NCBI GenBank assembly: GCA_963785415.1
Contig: CAWAVB010000001.1
Location: forward strand, 1,240,001-1,304,000
Reading direction: 5' to 3'
Source of the DNA: Bog-793 sp963785415
GTDB taxonomy: Bacteria > Actinomycetota > Acidimicrobiia > Acidimicrobiales > Bog-793
DNA length: 64,000 nucleotides
Shown here: in pieces, positions 53,746-61,998 of the stretch
Numbering within the stretch: position 1 is the first letter of the stretch
How the letters are laid out: each line of letters opens with the position of its first letter
The notes under the pieces: model-generated
Told to the model about the DNA's origin: nothing
Seen by the model: the letters and a program-made list of their open reading frames with translations, nothing else
Database searches by the model: none
Made by a program: the position numbers and the translations under genes

Positions 53746-54666
53746 ATGGAAGAGTCTCGTGCGTCGCATATGGCCGAGGCCACCCCGATATTCGGTGCCT
53801 ACCGCCGCGGCTACGACCCTGAGCAGGTCGATCGCTATGTCGCTGCCCAGCAGCGCCGCCTCGACGAGTCATTGCGCCGCGCTTCGGAGGCCGAGCGCAA
53901 GCTCGCCGCCGCCGTTGGCCAGCTGCGCGAGCTGCACCGCCGGGTGGGCGCGCTCGAAGATCAGCGTCGACCTTCCCAGACGTTCAAGCTCGACGGCGTT
54001 GGCGAGCACATCCAACGGATCTTCGAGGAGGCCCGCGAAGGCGCGGACGCGCTCCGGGAGAAAGCTGAGGTCGAGCTGGCGGAGCTTCGCGAGAAGACCG
54101 CCGAAGAAGCGCAGACGATTCTCACCACAGCACGCAGCAAGGCTCAGCAGATCGAAGCCGAGATCGAGCAGCGCCGACGCGAGGAGCTCGGCCAGCTGGA
54201 AGAGAACCGCTCCCGGGCGGTGTCGCAGCTCACGTACCTTCACGAACAGCGCAAGAAGGCGGTGACCGAACTGACGCGTCTGCGCGAGGTGATCGACTCG
54301 ACGATCGCCGAGGTCACGACCGACGAGGACCCGGTCACCGATGGGGAACCGAATGGTCGCGCGGAAGATGAGCTCGATTTCACGCGGCGAGACCCGATCA
54401 GCGAACGCCACCCCTCGATGACGAATCGTTACGTCTCAAGTGGCCGCATCAGTTCGACTCCAACCGGAGACGCCCGGCCTTCGGCGCGGCCTCCGCTTCG
54501 CAACCTCAGACCCCCCGCCGACCGGGCGGGATCGGAGGCCGCGAGACTCGTGAGCGAGCACCGAGCCGCGGTCGCGGCAGAAGAGGGTCCTCCGAGAGCC
54601 CGCGCACTCGGGCCACGACCGCCGGGGCCCCACACGGCGACCGTCTTTGACTTCGAGGAGCACTAG
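53746..54666 (+). CDS. DivIVA/Wag31-like coiled-coil protein
   Basis: A 306-residue protein. The N-terminus FGAYRRGYDPEQVDRYVAAQQRRLDES matches the DivIVA membrane-targeting domain in layout (FRRGYD-type motif). Long coiled coils follow: about residues 30-75 and 85-200 (ADALREKAEVELAELREKTAEEAQTIL..., EQRRREELGQLEENRSRAV). A disordered Pro/Arg-rich C-terminus ends TATVFDFEEH. It probably organises polar growth or a related scaffold. The start could be ATG 53770, but ATG 53746 is the first good one. Confidence 0.8.
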   Translation: MEESRASHMAEATPIFGAYRRGYDPEQVDRYVAAQQRRLDESLRRASEAERKLAAAVGQLRELHRRVGALEDQRRPSQTFKLDGVGEHIQRIFEEAREGADALREKAEVELAELREKTAEEAQTILTTARSKAQQIEAEIEQRRREELGQLEENRSRAVSQLTYLHEQRKKAVTELTRLREVIDSTIAEVTTDEDPVTDGEPNGRAEDELDFTRRDPISERHPSMTNRYVSSGRISSTPTGDARPSARPPLRNLRPPADRAGSEAARLVSEHRAAVAAEEGPPRARALGPRPPGPHTATVFDFEEH

Positions 54667-54809
54667 GTACCTTCGGGGCCGGCAAGGACTGGGGATCGAA
54701 CGACACGAGGCCCGCGCCTTTGGGATCGGTGCCTGTCGTCTCCTACGATGCGCCGTGAACACACTGATCGCCCGCCGCGGAATGTGCCCGGCGGGGGGTC
54801 GTGCAGATT

Positions 54810-54882
54810 GGGCCGCTAGCTCATCCGGAAGAGCAGGGGACTTTTAATCCCAAGGTGCCGGGATCGAGACCCGGGCGGCCCA
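54810..54882 (+). tRNA. tRNA-Lys (anticodon UUU), island target, CCA not encoded
   Basis: Acceptor GGGCCGC/GCGGCCC, discriminator A; D-arm GCTC/GAGC; anticodon loop CTTTTAA giving UUU. The anticodon stem has a G27-A43 mismatch and the T-loop reads ATCGAGA, so position 54 is A in place of the near-universal T. The gene's 3' 45 bases form the left copy of the 46-bp att repeat (54838-54883). Confidence 0.88.
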
Positions 54883-54883
54883 C
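54838..54883. repeat. attL of the tRNA-Lys island
   Basis: 46 bp from GGACTTTTAATCCCAAGG through the acceptor end plus one base, identical to 63201-63246. Flanking bases differ on both sides, so the repeat boundary is sharp. Confidence 0.95.
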
Positions 54884-54942
54884 TGAATAATCCCTGTTAG
54901 CGGTCGGAATCATCGTCCGACGCTCGAACCTCTGGTCGCTCC

Positions 54943-54960
54943 TGCTACTGGATGCTACTG
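54943..54960 (+). repeat. Arm-type direct repeats next to attL
   Basis: TGCTACTGGATGCTACTG: two TGCTACTG copies 10 bp apart, 60 bp inside attL. The matching pair lies at 63081-63099 near attR. Likely integrase arm-binding sites. Confidence 0.6.
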
Positions 54961-55008
54961 TATCCCGAAGTTGCATCTGAAGGGCACGTCGGAGGGCTTG
55001 GGAAGGCC

Positions 55009-56196
55009 ATGAAGGGCCATCTTCGGAGGCGCGGGAACTCGTGGGAACTTCGCGCGTATGTCGGCGTCGATCCAATCACGAAACGCCAGAAGTATTTGAC
55101 TCGCACCTTTCGAGGTGGCAAGCGAGAAGCCGAAGGGGCGCTCGCCCGGTTCATCACCGAGGTCTCTGGCGGTGGACATGCGGCGCAGGACACGACCGTC
55201 GAGCATCTAATCCGGCAGTGGCTCGACCTAGCTCGGAGCGACCTCTCGCCCTCGACGGTCCGCGGCTACGAGCGAATCATCGAGAGCTACATCAATCCGA
55301 CACTTGGCAAGGTCCCACTTGGGCGTCTGAAAACGGCGCAGCTTGACCACTTCTATGCGGAGCTTCGCGCCAGAGGCGGACACGACGGCGCACCACTCGC
55401 ACCTGCGACGGTGCGCCAGACACACGCCATCATTCGTCGTGCGCTTCAGCAGGGCGTTCGTTGGGGCTGGATCGCGTCGAATCCCGCCGCGTTGGCGTCT
55501 CCTCCGCGCGTGCAGGTGCCGCAGCTGTCGACGCCGAATCCTGTGGAGGTCATCCGACTAATCGAGCTTGCCTCCAGCGATGACGCCGATTTCGGATGCT
55601 TTCTCCACGTGGCGGCAACAACAGGCGCACGTCGCGGCGAACTGTGCGCGTTGCGCTGGCAGAACGTCGATCTTGAGTCCGCCACGATGACGATTAATCG
55701 ATCCGTCGTTGAAGGGATGCACAACGTCCTTGTCGAGAAGGACACCAAGACTCATGGGTCCCGCTGCATCGCGCTCGATGCGAACACTGTGGCGACACTT
55801 CGTGCACAGCGACAGCGGATGGCCTCCCGGGCACTCGCATGTGGTGTCGGACTGGCAGACGACGCATACGTCTTCTCTCGAGACCCAAACGGCCGACGAC
55901 CGTGGGTACCGAACGACGTCACCAAGGGCTTCATCCGAGTCAGGAATTCGGCGGGCCTGAGCAAAGTGCGTCTCCACGACCTCCGGCACTTCACTGCAAC
56001 TCGTCTACTTGCCGCTGGAGTGCCGGTGCGAACCGTAAGCGGCCGGCTTGGCCACGCCAATGCCGCGACGACGCTGGGCGTCTATGCCCACTTTGTCGAG
56101 GAGTCAGATCGAGATGCGGCTGACAAGCTCGGCGATCTCCTACAACAACGGCCGACGGCTAATCGTCGGTTCCGAGCGGCGACGACGCCCCGGTAG
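55009..56196 (+). CDS. Tyrosine recombinase/integrase of the tRNA-Lys island
   Basis: A 395-residue phage-type integrase from ATG 55009 (GGGAAGG upstream). N-terminal arm-binding domain: MKGHLRRRGNSWELRAYVGVD. SAM-like core-binding domain: VEHLIRQWLDLARSDLSPSTVRGYERIIESYI. The catalytic domain has Arg in TTGARRGELCALRW (about residue 210), HxLR in RLHDLRHFTATRLLAAG (about 323-326), the His/Trp box GHANAATTLG and the nucleophile tyrosine in LGVYAHF (about 358). It inserts the island into tRNA-Lys. An upstream in-frame ATG (54952) would fall inside the arm-type repeats. Confidence 0.93.
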   Translation: MKGHLRRRGNSWELRAYVGVDPITKRQKYLTRTFRGGKREAEGALARFITEVSGGGHAAQDTTVEHLIRQWLDLARSDLSPSTVRGYERIIESYINPTLGKVPLGRLKTAQLDHFYAELRARGGHDGAPLAPATVRQTHAIIRRALQQGVRWGWIASNPAALASPPRVQVPQLSTPNPVEVIRLIELASSDDADFGCFLHVAATTGARRGELCALRWQNVDLESATMTINRSVVEGMHNVLVEKDTKTHGSRCIALDANTVATLRAQRQRMASRALACGVGLADDAYVFSRDPNGRRPWVPNDVTKGFIRVRNSAGLSKVRLHDLRHFTATRLLAAGVPVRTVSGRLGHANAATTLGVYAHFVEESDRDAADKLGDLLQQRPTANRRFRAATTPR

Positions 56197-56273
56197 TCGG
56201 CCGACCGGGCCCAGCAAGTGGGGATTCTTGTGCGCGCGTGTCACCCGGAGCGGACGCTGCGACACTCTAAAGG

Positions 56274-56744
56274 GTGGTGGGTAACCGCGACGAGCTCATC
56301 TACCAGAAGTACTGCAGCGAGCTAACTCGCTTTGCTACTGGCTTAGTAGGGCCGTCCCGGGCGGGCGATGTCGTTGCCGATGCTGTTGTCGCCTGCATGC
56401 GAGCAAGCGGCTGGTCCGCGGTCCGTAACCCGCGCGCCTACCTCTACCGAAGTGTTCTCAACGAGGCACGACGCTCGCAGCGGCGTGAGGTCCGCAGGAG
56501 GCTGCGAGAGCGAGTTGCAGCGGTGCCGGAGGGCATCGCTGCGCACGAAACGGACCAGGACGTATGGGGAGCCGTTCGCCAACTCAGCGCTCGTCAGCGT
56601 GCAGTGATCTTCCTTACGTACTGGTCCGACCTGACCCCTGAATCCATCGCCGGACTCCTTCACATAAGCGAGGGCGCGGTACGACGGCATCTCGCACGAG
56701 GGCGGAGACGGCTGCACGACAGATTGGAAAGCTATGGACCGTAA
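56274..56744 (+). CDS. ECF-like sigma factor on the island
   Basis: A 156-residue sigma-70 family protein with region 2 (YCSELTRFATGLVG...AGDVVADAVVACMRASGW...NPRAYLYRSVLNEARRSQRR) and region 4 (AVRQLSARQRAVIFLTYWSDLTPESIAGLLHISEGAVRRHLARGRRRL). It lacks a linker longer than usual. GTG 56274. The next gene overlaps its end by 11 bases, the classic sigma/anti-sigma arrangement. Confidence 0.85.
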   Translation: MVGNRDELIYQKYCSELTRFATGLVGPSRAGDVVADAVVACMRASGWSAVRNPRAYLYRSVLNEARRSQRREVRRRLRERVAAVPEGIAAHETDQDVWGAVRQLSARQRAVIFLTYWSDLTPESIAGLLHISEGAVRRHLARGRRRLHDRLESYGP

Positions 56745-57318
56745 GACAGATCTAAAGATTCGAGCCGCCATGATGCATCTTGTGGATGTGAGCCCACCCC
56801 CGCCTCCGTTTTCTGCTCTATTGAACAGGCGATCTCGTTCACCTCGTAAAGCTGTCCTTGCGGCGGCTGGCGTGCTTGTCGCAGGATCGGTCGCGCTTGC
56901 TCTGGTTCTGTTGCTGGCATCCGGGGCTCCGCTCGGAAGCCAGTCGGCCGCTGGGTTAATGGTCGTGCACATCAATTCGAACATCGCCGGATCGGTCGAA
57001 GGTCGTGTGCCGCGTGATGCAGTGTCACACGGTCGCATCAATTGGGCCGCAGTTCCCGAGTACATCTCCGTCGTGGGACCGGGAGGAACGGTTGTCGGGT
57101 ATATTCAAAAGCGCGATGTCGATGGTTCCACGCCGATCATCGGACCCTTGAATGGGGGAACTTCTATGCCGGTATGTGGAACCGATGGCATTGATGTCTA
57201 TAACCATGCGTCCGGAGTCGTAATCGGTCACCTTTTCCCCAACGCGGGGTACGTGCCAAACGGAACGACGCCCACATGCGTGACTCCAACAACCTTCGCA
57301 GCTCCATCCGGTTCGTAG
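56734..57318 (+). CDS. Single-pass membrane protein coupled to the island sigma factor (putative anti-sigma)
   Basis: A 194-residue protein: N-terminal cytoplasmic about 42 residues without a zinc motif, a membrane segment near residues 48-68 (AVLAAAGVLVAGSVALALVLLLASG), then an about 125-residue extracytoplasmic domain containing paired glycine-rich loops (VGPGGTVVGYIQ, GPLNGGTSMPVCGTDG) and three cysteines. Gene overlap with the ECF factor supports an anti-sigma role, though no known anti-sigma fold is recognisable. Confidence 0.65.
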   Translation: MDRKTDLKIRAAMMHLVDVSPPPPPFSALLNRRSRSPRKAVLAAAGVLVAGSVALALVLLLASGAPLGSQSAAGLMVVHINSNIAGSVEGRVPRDAVSHGRINWAAVPEYISVVGPGGTVVGYIQKRDVDGSTPIIGPLNGGTSMPVCGTDGIDVYNHASGVVIGHLFPNAGYVPNGTTPTCVTPTTFAAPSGS

Positions 57319-57543
57319 CCCACCGTAATCTCGCACATCCAATCGATCTTGCTTACGGGATCGCGATCGAGCGGACGGCGCCGACCGGCGACCGCGCGCC
57401 CGCCCTCCAGGTACTCGACGATGCGCTCGCCGATCACCGAGAGCGGCGTGGCGTCGTTCGAGCCGAGGACGGTGACCGAGAGAATCATCGGGGCCACGGT
57501 TAGAACGGAGCATTACGAACGCGTTCCAAAAGGAGCGCGAAAG
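57319..57543. other. Region before the IS1182-type element; possible relaxase N-terminal remnant
   Basis: On the minus strand 57497 down to about 57360 encodes MILSVTVLGSNDATPLSVIG and continues ERIVEYLEGGRAVAGRRRPLDRDPVSK, before losing any plausible sequence. It faintly resembles the start of MobF/TrwC-type relaxases. Recognition is weak. Confidence 0.25.
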
Positions 57544-59158
57544 GAGGCTGTTGCACGAACATTCCTGACGCGTAGGGCACGCGTGGAAAGCACGGTTCAC
57601 CCGATGTTGATGAAACCTGTGCGCCGAGAGCTATCCGGCACACCAACTCAACGTCGGACCAAGCTTCCGGAGCTTCAAGAGGTTGTGCGCGGCACAGATC
57701 AGTCGCCATTCGCTCTGGACGGCGTGAAGCCCGCGGCGGCTGAACTGTCGATAGCCGAGGTTCGCCTTCACGTTGCCGAAGATGGGCTCGATGATCTGCT
57801 TTCGCTTGGCGAACTTCGCCGCTCCCTCGTCGGAGGCGAGCTTCTCATCCATCGCGACGCGCACGGCTCGGTGGTCCGGGAGCAGGCCCCGATGGACCTT
57901 GAGCAGGTCTCCCGCCCGCGACTCACTGATGCCGAGCTCGTCCCCGGCCGCCTTCTTGGTCAACTCGCCTCGGTCGAGGCGCTCGATCACCGCCTGCCGT
58001 TCGGGGATGCGGGGATCGGCCGGGTCGACGACGCCCGAGGAAGGTGCGAGCGTGGCGATGAGCACTTCTGAATCGGTCTTGGTGAGGGCGTTCTTGGTCG
58101 AGTAGTAGCCGGCGTCGGCGAGGTACGTGCCGACCGGTGTGTCGTGGCGAGCCGCTTCGAGGTTCTTTGTCACTTGGGCGACGAGCGGGATGAACTGGTG
58201 GAAGTCGTTCGAGTCCTTCGTCACTTCTGCGGCGACGATCACCTGGTCGATGGTCGCCGCCGCCTGGGCGTTGAAGCCCTGGAAGTACTGGCGTGCCCCC
58301 CACCCACCCGTCGACATCGTCCGCGAGTCGGGGTCGGTCGTGTTCGGTATTCGCTTCTTGGTCCGGCGGCTACCCGGCTTCGGTCGTGCCCCGGGCAGCC
58401 GGCCGTGCGTCGCAACGGCGCGGGCCTTGCGCGCCGCCAGACGTGCCCAGTAGTCGCCTTCTCCCTCGTTGAGCTGGCGGAGTGCCTCGGCGATGCGGGC
58501 CCGGCGGTCCCTTCGGTCGGACCATTCTTCGGGGAGCTCGTCACCGCGCCGATCCCCGAAGAGCTGGTCTTCTTCCTGGTCGGTCCGCTCGGCCTCGGCG
58601 AGGATCTCCGCGACAAGCTGGTGCCGGGTCCGGTTGGCGTGACTGGAGGCGTTGGCAGCGATCTTCGTCCCGTCGATCGCAACGAGCCCCGAGTCGACGA
58701 TCCCGGCCTGAACGCACAGGCCGAGCACCTGGGTGAACAGCTCGGCGATCGCTTCTTCGTGACGGCGCCGGAAGCGGGCGATCGTGGCGTGGTCAGGAGC
58801 CTGGTTGGCGGCGAGCACCCGGTAGGCGACGTCTTCGGTGCAGCGCCGCTCGATCCTTCGGCTCGAACGCTCGCCGGTGCAGTAGGCGTAGACGAGGACG
58901 GCGAGCATGAGCCCCGGGTGGTAGCTCGCCCCACCCCGGCCGTCCTCCCGGTGCGAGGCGTAGAACGCACTCAAGTCGAGCTCGCCGACGACGTCGAGCA
59001 CGAACCAGGCGAGATGTCCCTCCGGGAGCCAGTCGGCGATCGACGGTGGCATGAGATAGAGCTGATCGCGCTCGACTTCTCGAAGATTCACCATGGATCA
59101 ATCGTCCCGCGCGGCGCGAAACGCGGGCGGGATGGTCAAGTATTCGTGCAACAGCCTC
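57544..59158 (-). mobile_element. IS1182-family insertion sequence with 5-bp target duplication
   Basis: 1615 bp with one transposase. Terminal inverted repeats GAGGCTGTTGCACGAA: left copy 57544-57559, right copy as reverse complement ending 59158. GAAAG flanks both sides (57539-57543 and 59159-59163), a clean target-site duplication. Intact transposase and duplication point to a recent insertion. Confidence 0.88.
57631..59094 (-). CDS. IS1182-family transposase
   Basis: A 487-residue DDE transposase: QLYLMPPSIADWLPEGHLAWFVLDVV at the N-terminus, SYHPGLMLAVLVYAYCTGERSSRRIERRC, VAIDGTKIAANASSHANRT (first acidic site), ARQYFQGFNAQAAATIDQVIV, LADAGYYSTKNA (second) and QIIEPIFGNVKANLGYRQFSRRGL (third, glutamate). 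Full length for the family with no frameshift. ATG 59094. Confidence 0.95.
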   Translation of the reverse strand: MVNLREVERDQLYLMPPSIADWLPEGHLAWFVLDVVGELDLSAFYASHREDGRGGASYHPGLMLAVLVYAYCTGERSSRRIERRCTEDVAYRVLAANQAPDHATIARFRRRHEEAIAELFTQVLGLCVQAGIVDSGLVAIDGTKIAANASSHANRTRHQLVAEILAEAERTDQEEDQLFGDRRGDELPEEWSDRRDRRARIAEALRQLNEGEGDYWARLAARKARAVATHGRLPGARPKPGSRRTKKRIPNTTDPDSRTMSTGGWGARQYFQGFNAQAAATIDQVIVAAEVTKDSNDFHQFIPLVAQVTKNLEAARHDTPVGTYLADAGYYSTKNALTKTDSEVLIATLAPSSGVVDPADPRIPERQAVIERLDRGELTKKAAGDELGISESRAGDLLKVHRGLLPDHRAVRVAMDEKLASDEGAAKFAKRKQIIEPIFGNVKANLGYRQFSRRGLHAVQSEWRLICAAHNLLKLRKLGPTLSWCAG

Positions 59159-59163
59159 GAAAG

Positions 59164-59731
59164 GAGCACGACGACGGAGGTCCCGCCCAGAGGGCGGTAC
59201 CTCCAAGGGTGTCTAACCCGGACTCGTTCGGGTTAGCTCAACTCAAGTGACAGCAAGGCGAGAGCAACCTCGCACTGAGAAACGACCGAAGAGCGAGAGG
59301 GTCTGCACCAGATAGGGAACGAGAGAGCCGACTGGTAGCTGTGAGGGCATTCGAACCGGATGTCTCATCAAGCGCAAAGGTGATGGGACAGGCAAGGCAT
59401 CGAATGTCGAGGTGACGACGAACTCGATGCTCATGGACCTCGGCCGAGAGAGGTTCACCGAGGCAACCGTCAACCACTTGGTCGCCGTTGCCGTCCTCAG
59501 CCTCCCCTACCACGGCTGTCCGTTCGCGACTGTCCTCGATCGGCATCTTCGGGCTAGTTCGCGAGACGAAATTGGCGCGCATTATGTGACGCTGGTGAAC
59601 GCGCGTATCGCCGATTAGGTGCGCTCCTCGAGCACTGTGCATAGTTCGACACGAGCGCTCCGATTGTCCATTTTCGCTCGCGCAACGACACTTACAAAGC
59701 GTCCTTCGCCCCTGTTCCTCAGCACCAGCGA
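59164..59731. other. Region between the IS and the GntR gene
   Basis: About 570 bases. Short open frames on both strands (for example 59412-59618 on the plus strand) lack convincing features. Probably the disrupted or decayed sequence into which the IS inserted. Confidence 0.35.
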
Positions 59732-59748
59732 TGCTAGCGTGGGTAGCA
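59732..59748 (+). promoter_or_regulatory. Candidate operator before the GntR gene
   Basis: TGCTA-N7-TAGCA, a perfect short palindrome ending two bases before ATG 59751. Its position suits autoregulation; the mRNA is probably nearly leaderless. Confidence 0.45.
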
Positions 59749-59750
59749 CC

Positions 59751-60101
59751 ATGATAGGCATCAAGGTCGATCGTTCCGATCCGGCGCTGCTTCACGATCA
59801 GGTGGCTGGGGACATTCGGCGAGCGATCGCTGAGGGCGAGGCGAGTCCGGGCGAGACGCTCCCCCCATCTCGCGACCTTGCCGCCGTGCTCGGAGTGAAC
59901 ACGAACACGGTCCTTCGCGCGCTCCGTCTCTTGCGAGACGAAGGGTTGCTCGAATTTCGAAGAGGCAGGGGCATCACCGTCGCTGGCGAAGCACCGGAAC
60001 GGAGTGTGGTGCTCACCAAGGCGCGGGAGCTGGTGCAGGTCGCACGTCGCGAGGGCTTCCGCCGTGACGAGTTGGTCCGACTGATCGAGAGCATTCCCTA
60101 A
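59751..60101 (+). CDS. GntR-family regulator (YtrA-type short form)
   Basis: A 116-residue regulator: VDRSDPALLHDQVAGDIRRAIAEGEASPGETLPPSRDLAAVLGVNTNTVLRALRLLRDEGLLEFRRGRGITV is a textbook GntR winged helix. The C-terminal part is only about 40 residues, as in the YtrA subfamily, which often controls transporters in the same operon. Here the next gene (11 bases on) is a membrane-anchored beta-propeller protein. ATG 59751 is set by the domain start; a longer frame upstream to 59619 is not family-like. Confidence 0.9.
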   Translation: MIGIKVDRSDPALLHDQVAGDIRRAIAEGEASPGETLPPSRDLAAVLGVNTNTVLRALRLLRDEGLLEFRRGRGITVAGEAPERSVVLTKARELVQVARREGFRRDELVRLIESIP

Positions 60102-60112
60102 GAGGCGATGTC

Positions 60113-61522
60113 ATGAAGGTCCTTCACGCGCCGCCGCCACAATTGGCTGATCGCGCTCCCTACGACGCGGAGGCGTTGATCGAAGAAGCGCGTCGGCGTC
60201 AGCGGCACCGTCGATACGTGGTCGCGGGCGCCACCACCGCGGTGATCGCGGGGCTTTTCGCATACATCTCTGTGAACGGCACGAGCGCCCCACCGAAGGT
60301 GCCCGCCGCCACGAACCTCACAGCGTCGAGTCCGAGCCCGATCGTGGACGCCAAGGCCTTCCATGGTCACGGCAACCTTGCGTTCGTCTCGCGTGACCAG
60401 CTCTACGTTCTCGACGGCAGCACGAACAAGCTCACGGCGGTCACCTCCGGAACCCAAGTGGCCGGCGCCCCGAGCTTCTCGCCCAACGGCAAGTGGCTCG
60501 CATACTCGATCGGCCAGAGCGGCGCAGGGACCGCCCATGCGGACGGGACCTCGGCGCGAACGATCACGACCAGCGGAGGCAGCCCGCGGTGGATGCCGAA
60601 CGGGGAACTGCTCGTCGGGACGACGCTGTATCGGCTCTCGTCATCAGGACGACCGGCGCCTGTTAGCTCGGTTTCGTCCGGTCTTGTCGCTTGGGCGATG
60701 GACGGGAGCGGCTACGCCTTCGTGTCGAGGAGCATCGTGAACGGTCCCAACGGCTCGTTCCACGGGGCCGAGCGACTCGAGCTTGCGAGTTCGCTGACAG
60801 GGACACGCACGGTATGGCGTTCGACCCCGATCTCATTCGCCAGGGCGACTGGCTTTCACGGCAACTTCGTGAATGGCGTGATCGTCCTCCCGCACCACGA
60901 AGGACTCCTGTTCTGGGTCGACCCTGATCAGTCTGCATCGCTAGCCGCCGACGGCACGCACGTCTACGAGGTCCGATCCGCGGGAGCGACACCGATTGAC
61001 CTTGGGGTCACGATTGGGCAGACCGTCTCGGTCGGGTCGAATGGCATGCTCGCGATTGGCTCGGGCAGCAATCGCTACGCGTGGATGACGAAAACCGTCG
61101 AGACGTGCGTGATCGCGACAGCGCGTTGCTCGGACGTTCGTACACCCGCGGGTGACGTCACCATTGATCCGGCGTGGTCGCCCAACGGGAAGACGCTCGC
61201 GTTCGTCGAGGCTCCGTCGTCGAGCGCGTCGGACTTCTTCCAGTCGACCCTCACAATGTGGTACTCGACGCATCACCTGTGGCTCCTCAGCTCGGGTTCG
61301 TCCGTGCCGAATGAGGTGCAGGGTACGGCCGGTGCCTCGGTTCCAGTCTGGTCGAGCAACGGCAAGATCCTTCTCTACGAGTCGGTTGATGCTCTGTGGC
61401 TCATCGCGGCGCCCGGAGCTATGCCGGTGAAGGTCGCCTCCCCGCTCTTCCGGTCCGGTGCCTGGCCCTCCTACTACGGGCAGATCAACTGGAGCGGGCA
61501 GTTCAGTTGGTCCACGCGCTGA
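60113..61522 (+). CDS. Membrane-anchored TolB/WD40-like beta-propeller protein
   Basis: A 469-residue protein. N-terminal about 35 residues are cytoplasmic and basic (IEEARRRQRHRRY). One membrane helix lies near residues 36-52 (VVAGATTAVIAGLFAYI). The external part is a beta-propeller with repeats such as APSFSPNGKWLAYSIG, GSPRWMPNGELLVG, DPAWSPNGKTLAFVE and VPVWSSNGKILLYES. Such domains resemble TolB/PD40 repeats found in sensor or carbohydrate-handling proteins. It is coupled to the GntR regulator gene (11-base gap). Signal or ligand unknown. Confidence 0.85.
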   Translation: MKVLHAPPPQLADRAPYDAEALIEEARRRQRHRRYVVAGATTAVIAGLFAYISVNGTSAPPKVPAATNLTASSPSPIVDAKAFHGHGNLAFVSRDQLYVLDGSTNKLTAVTSGTQVAGAPSFSPNGKWLAYSIGQSGAGTAHADGTSARTITTSGGSPRWMPNGELLVGTTLYRLSSSGRPAPVSSVSSGLVAWAMDGSGYAFVSRSIVNGPNGSFHGAERLELASSLTGTRTVWRSTPISFARATGFHGNFVNGVIVLPHHEGLLFWVDPDQSASLAADGTHVYEVRSAGATPIDLGVTIGQTVSVGSNGMLAIGSGSNRYAWMTKTVETCVIATARCSDVRTPAGDVTIDPAWSPNGKTLAFVEAPSSSASDFFQSTLTMWYSTHHLWLLSSGSSVPNEVQGTAGASVPVWSSNGKILLYESVDALWLIAAPGAMPVKVASPLFRSGAWPSYYGQINWSGQFSWSTR

Positions 61523-61660
61523 GGCGTGAATCACAGAACGGGCTGTCAGGCACGCCTAACGACGGTTCGGGAGTCCGACACGCGTCCCATAATGCGCGCC
61601 GAAACGCGCCCCTATGACTGCCCCTGACCGCCGGGACCGAGCGGTCCCTACGCTTGAGTA

Positions 61661-61828
61661 ATGCCCACACCTGTAGGCCCCCCACCAGAGGACCCAAATG
61701 ATCCCGACTTATGGGACTGGGGCGGAGACGACGAGGAGCGTCGATCTCACCGACACCCGTGGCGCGTCCTAATCGTCGGCCTTGTCGTGCTCTCTCTCGT
61801 GGTGTTGTTGGTTGTCAGCATCCTGTAG
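61661..61828 (+). CDS. Small single-pass membrane protein
   Basis: A 55-residue protein: an acidic N-terminal half (PPPEDPNDPDLWDWGGDDEE) with a stop-transfer-like RRSHRHPWR, then a membrane helix VLIVGLVVLSLVVLLVVSIL ending at the stop. No strong ribosome site is seen. The acidic-then-helix layout is like many small actinobacterial membrane proteins. Confidence 0.6.
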   Translation: MPTPVGPPPEDPNDPDLWDWGGDDEERRSHRHPWRVLIVGLVVLSLVVLLVVSIL

Positions 61829-61879
61829 TCGGGCTCAGCTTCCAGGTGTTCAGCTGTGCCCCAGAACGCTGCCGGCTAG

Positions 61880-61896
61880 GTGCGGCAGTACGGCAC
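61880..61896 (-). repeat. GTGCCGTACTG-type repeat, copy 4 (in the tRNA-Lys island)
   Basis: On the minus strand GTGCCGTACTGCCGCACC followed by TAGCCGGC, close to the cassette-array copy at 46985 (GCACCGAACCGGC). Links the two integrated regions by a shared repeat. Confidence 0.5.
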
Positions 61897-61998
61897 TTAT
61901 GTCATGCGCCTGACGGTGCGGTCGAGCACGTTCGGGGGCACTTCATAGCGAGTTACCGGATAGACGGATTCTGGCGGGACGCCTTGAAAACTAACGGA

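Noticed and set aside
59238..59795. 185-residue minus-strand frame between the IS and the GntR gene
   Set aside because: It overlaps the GntR operator and start and shows no family features.
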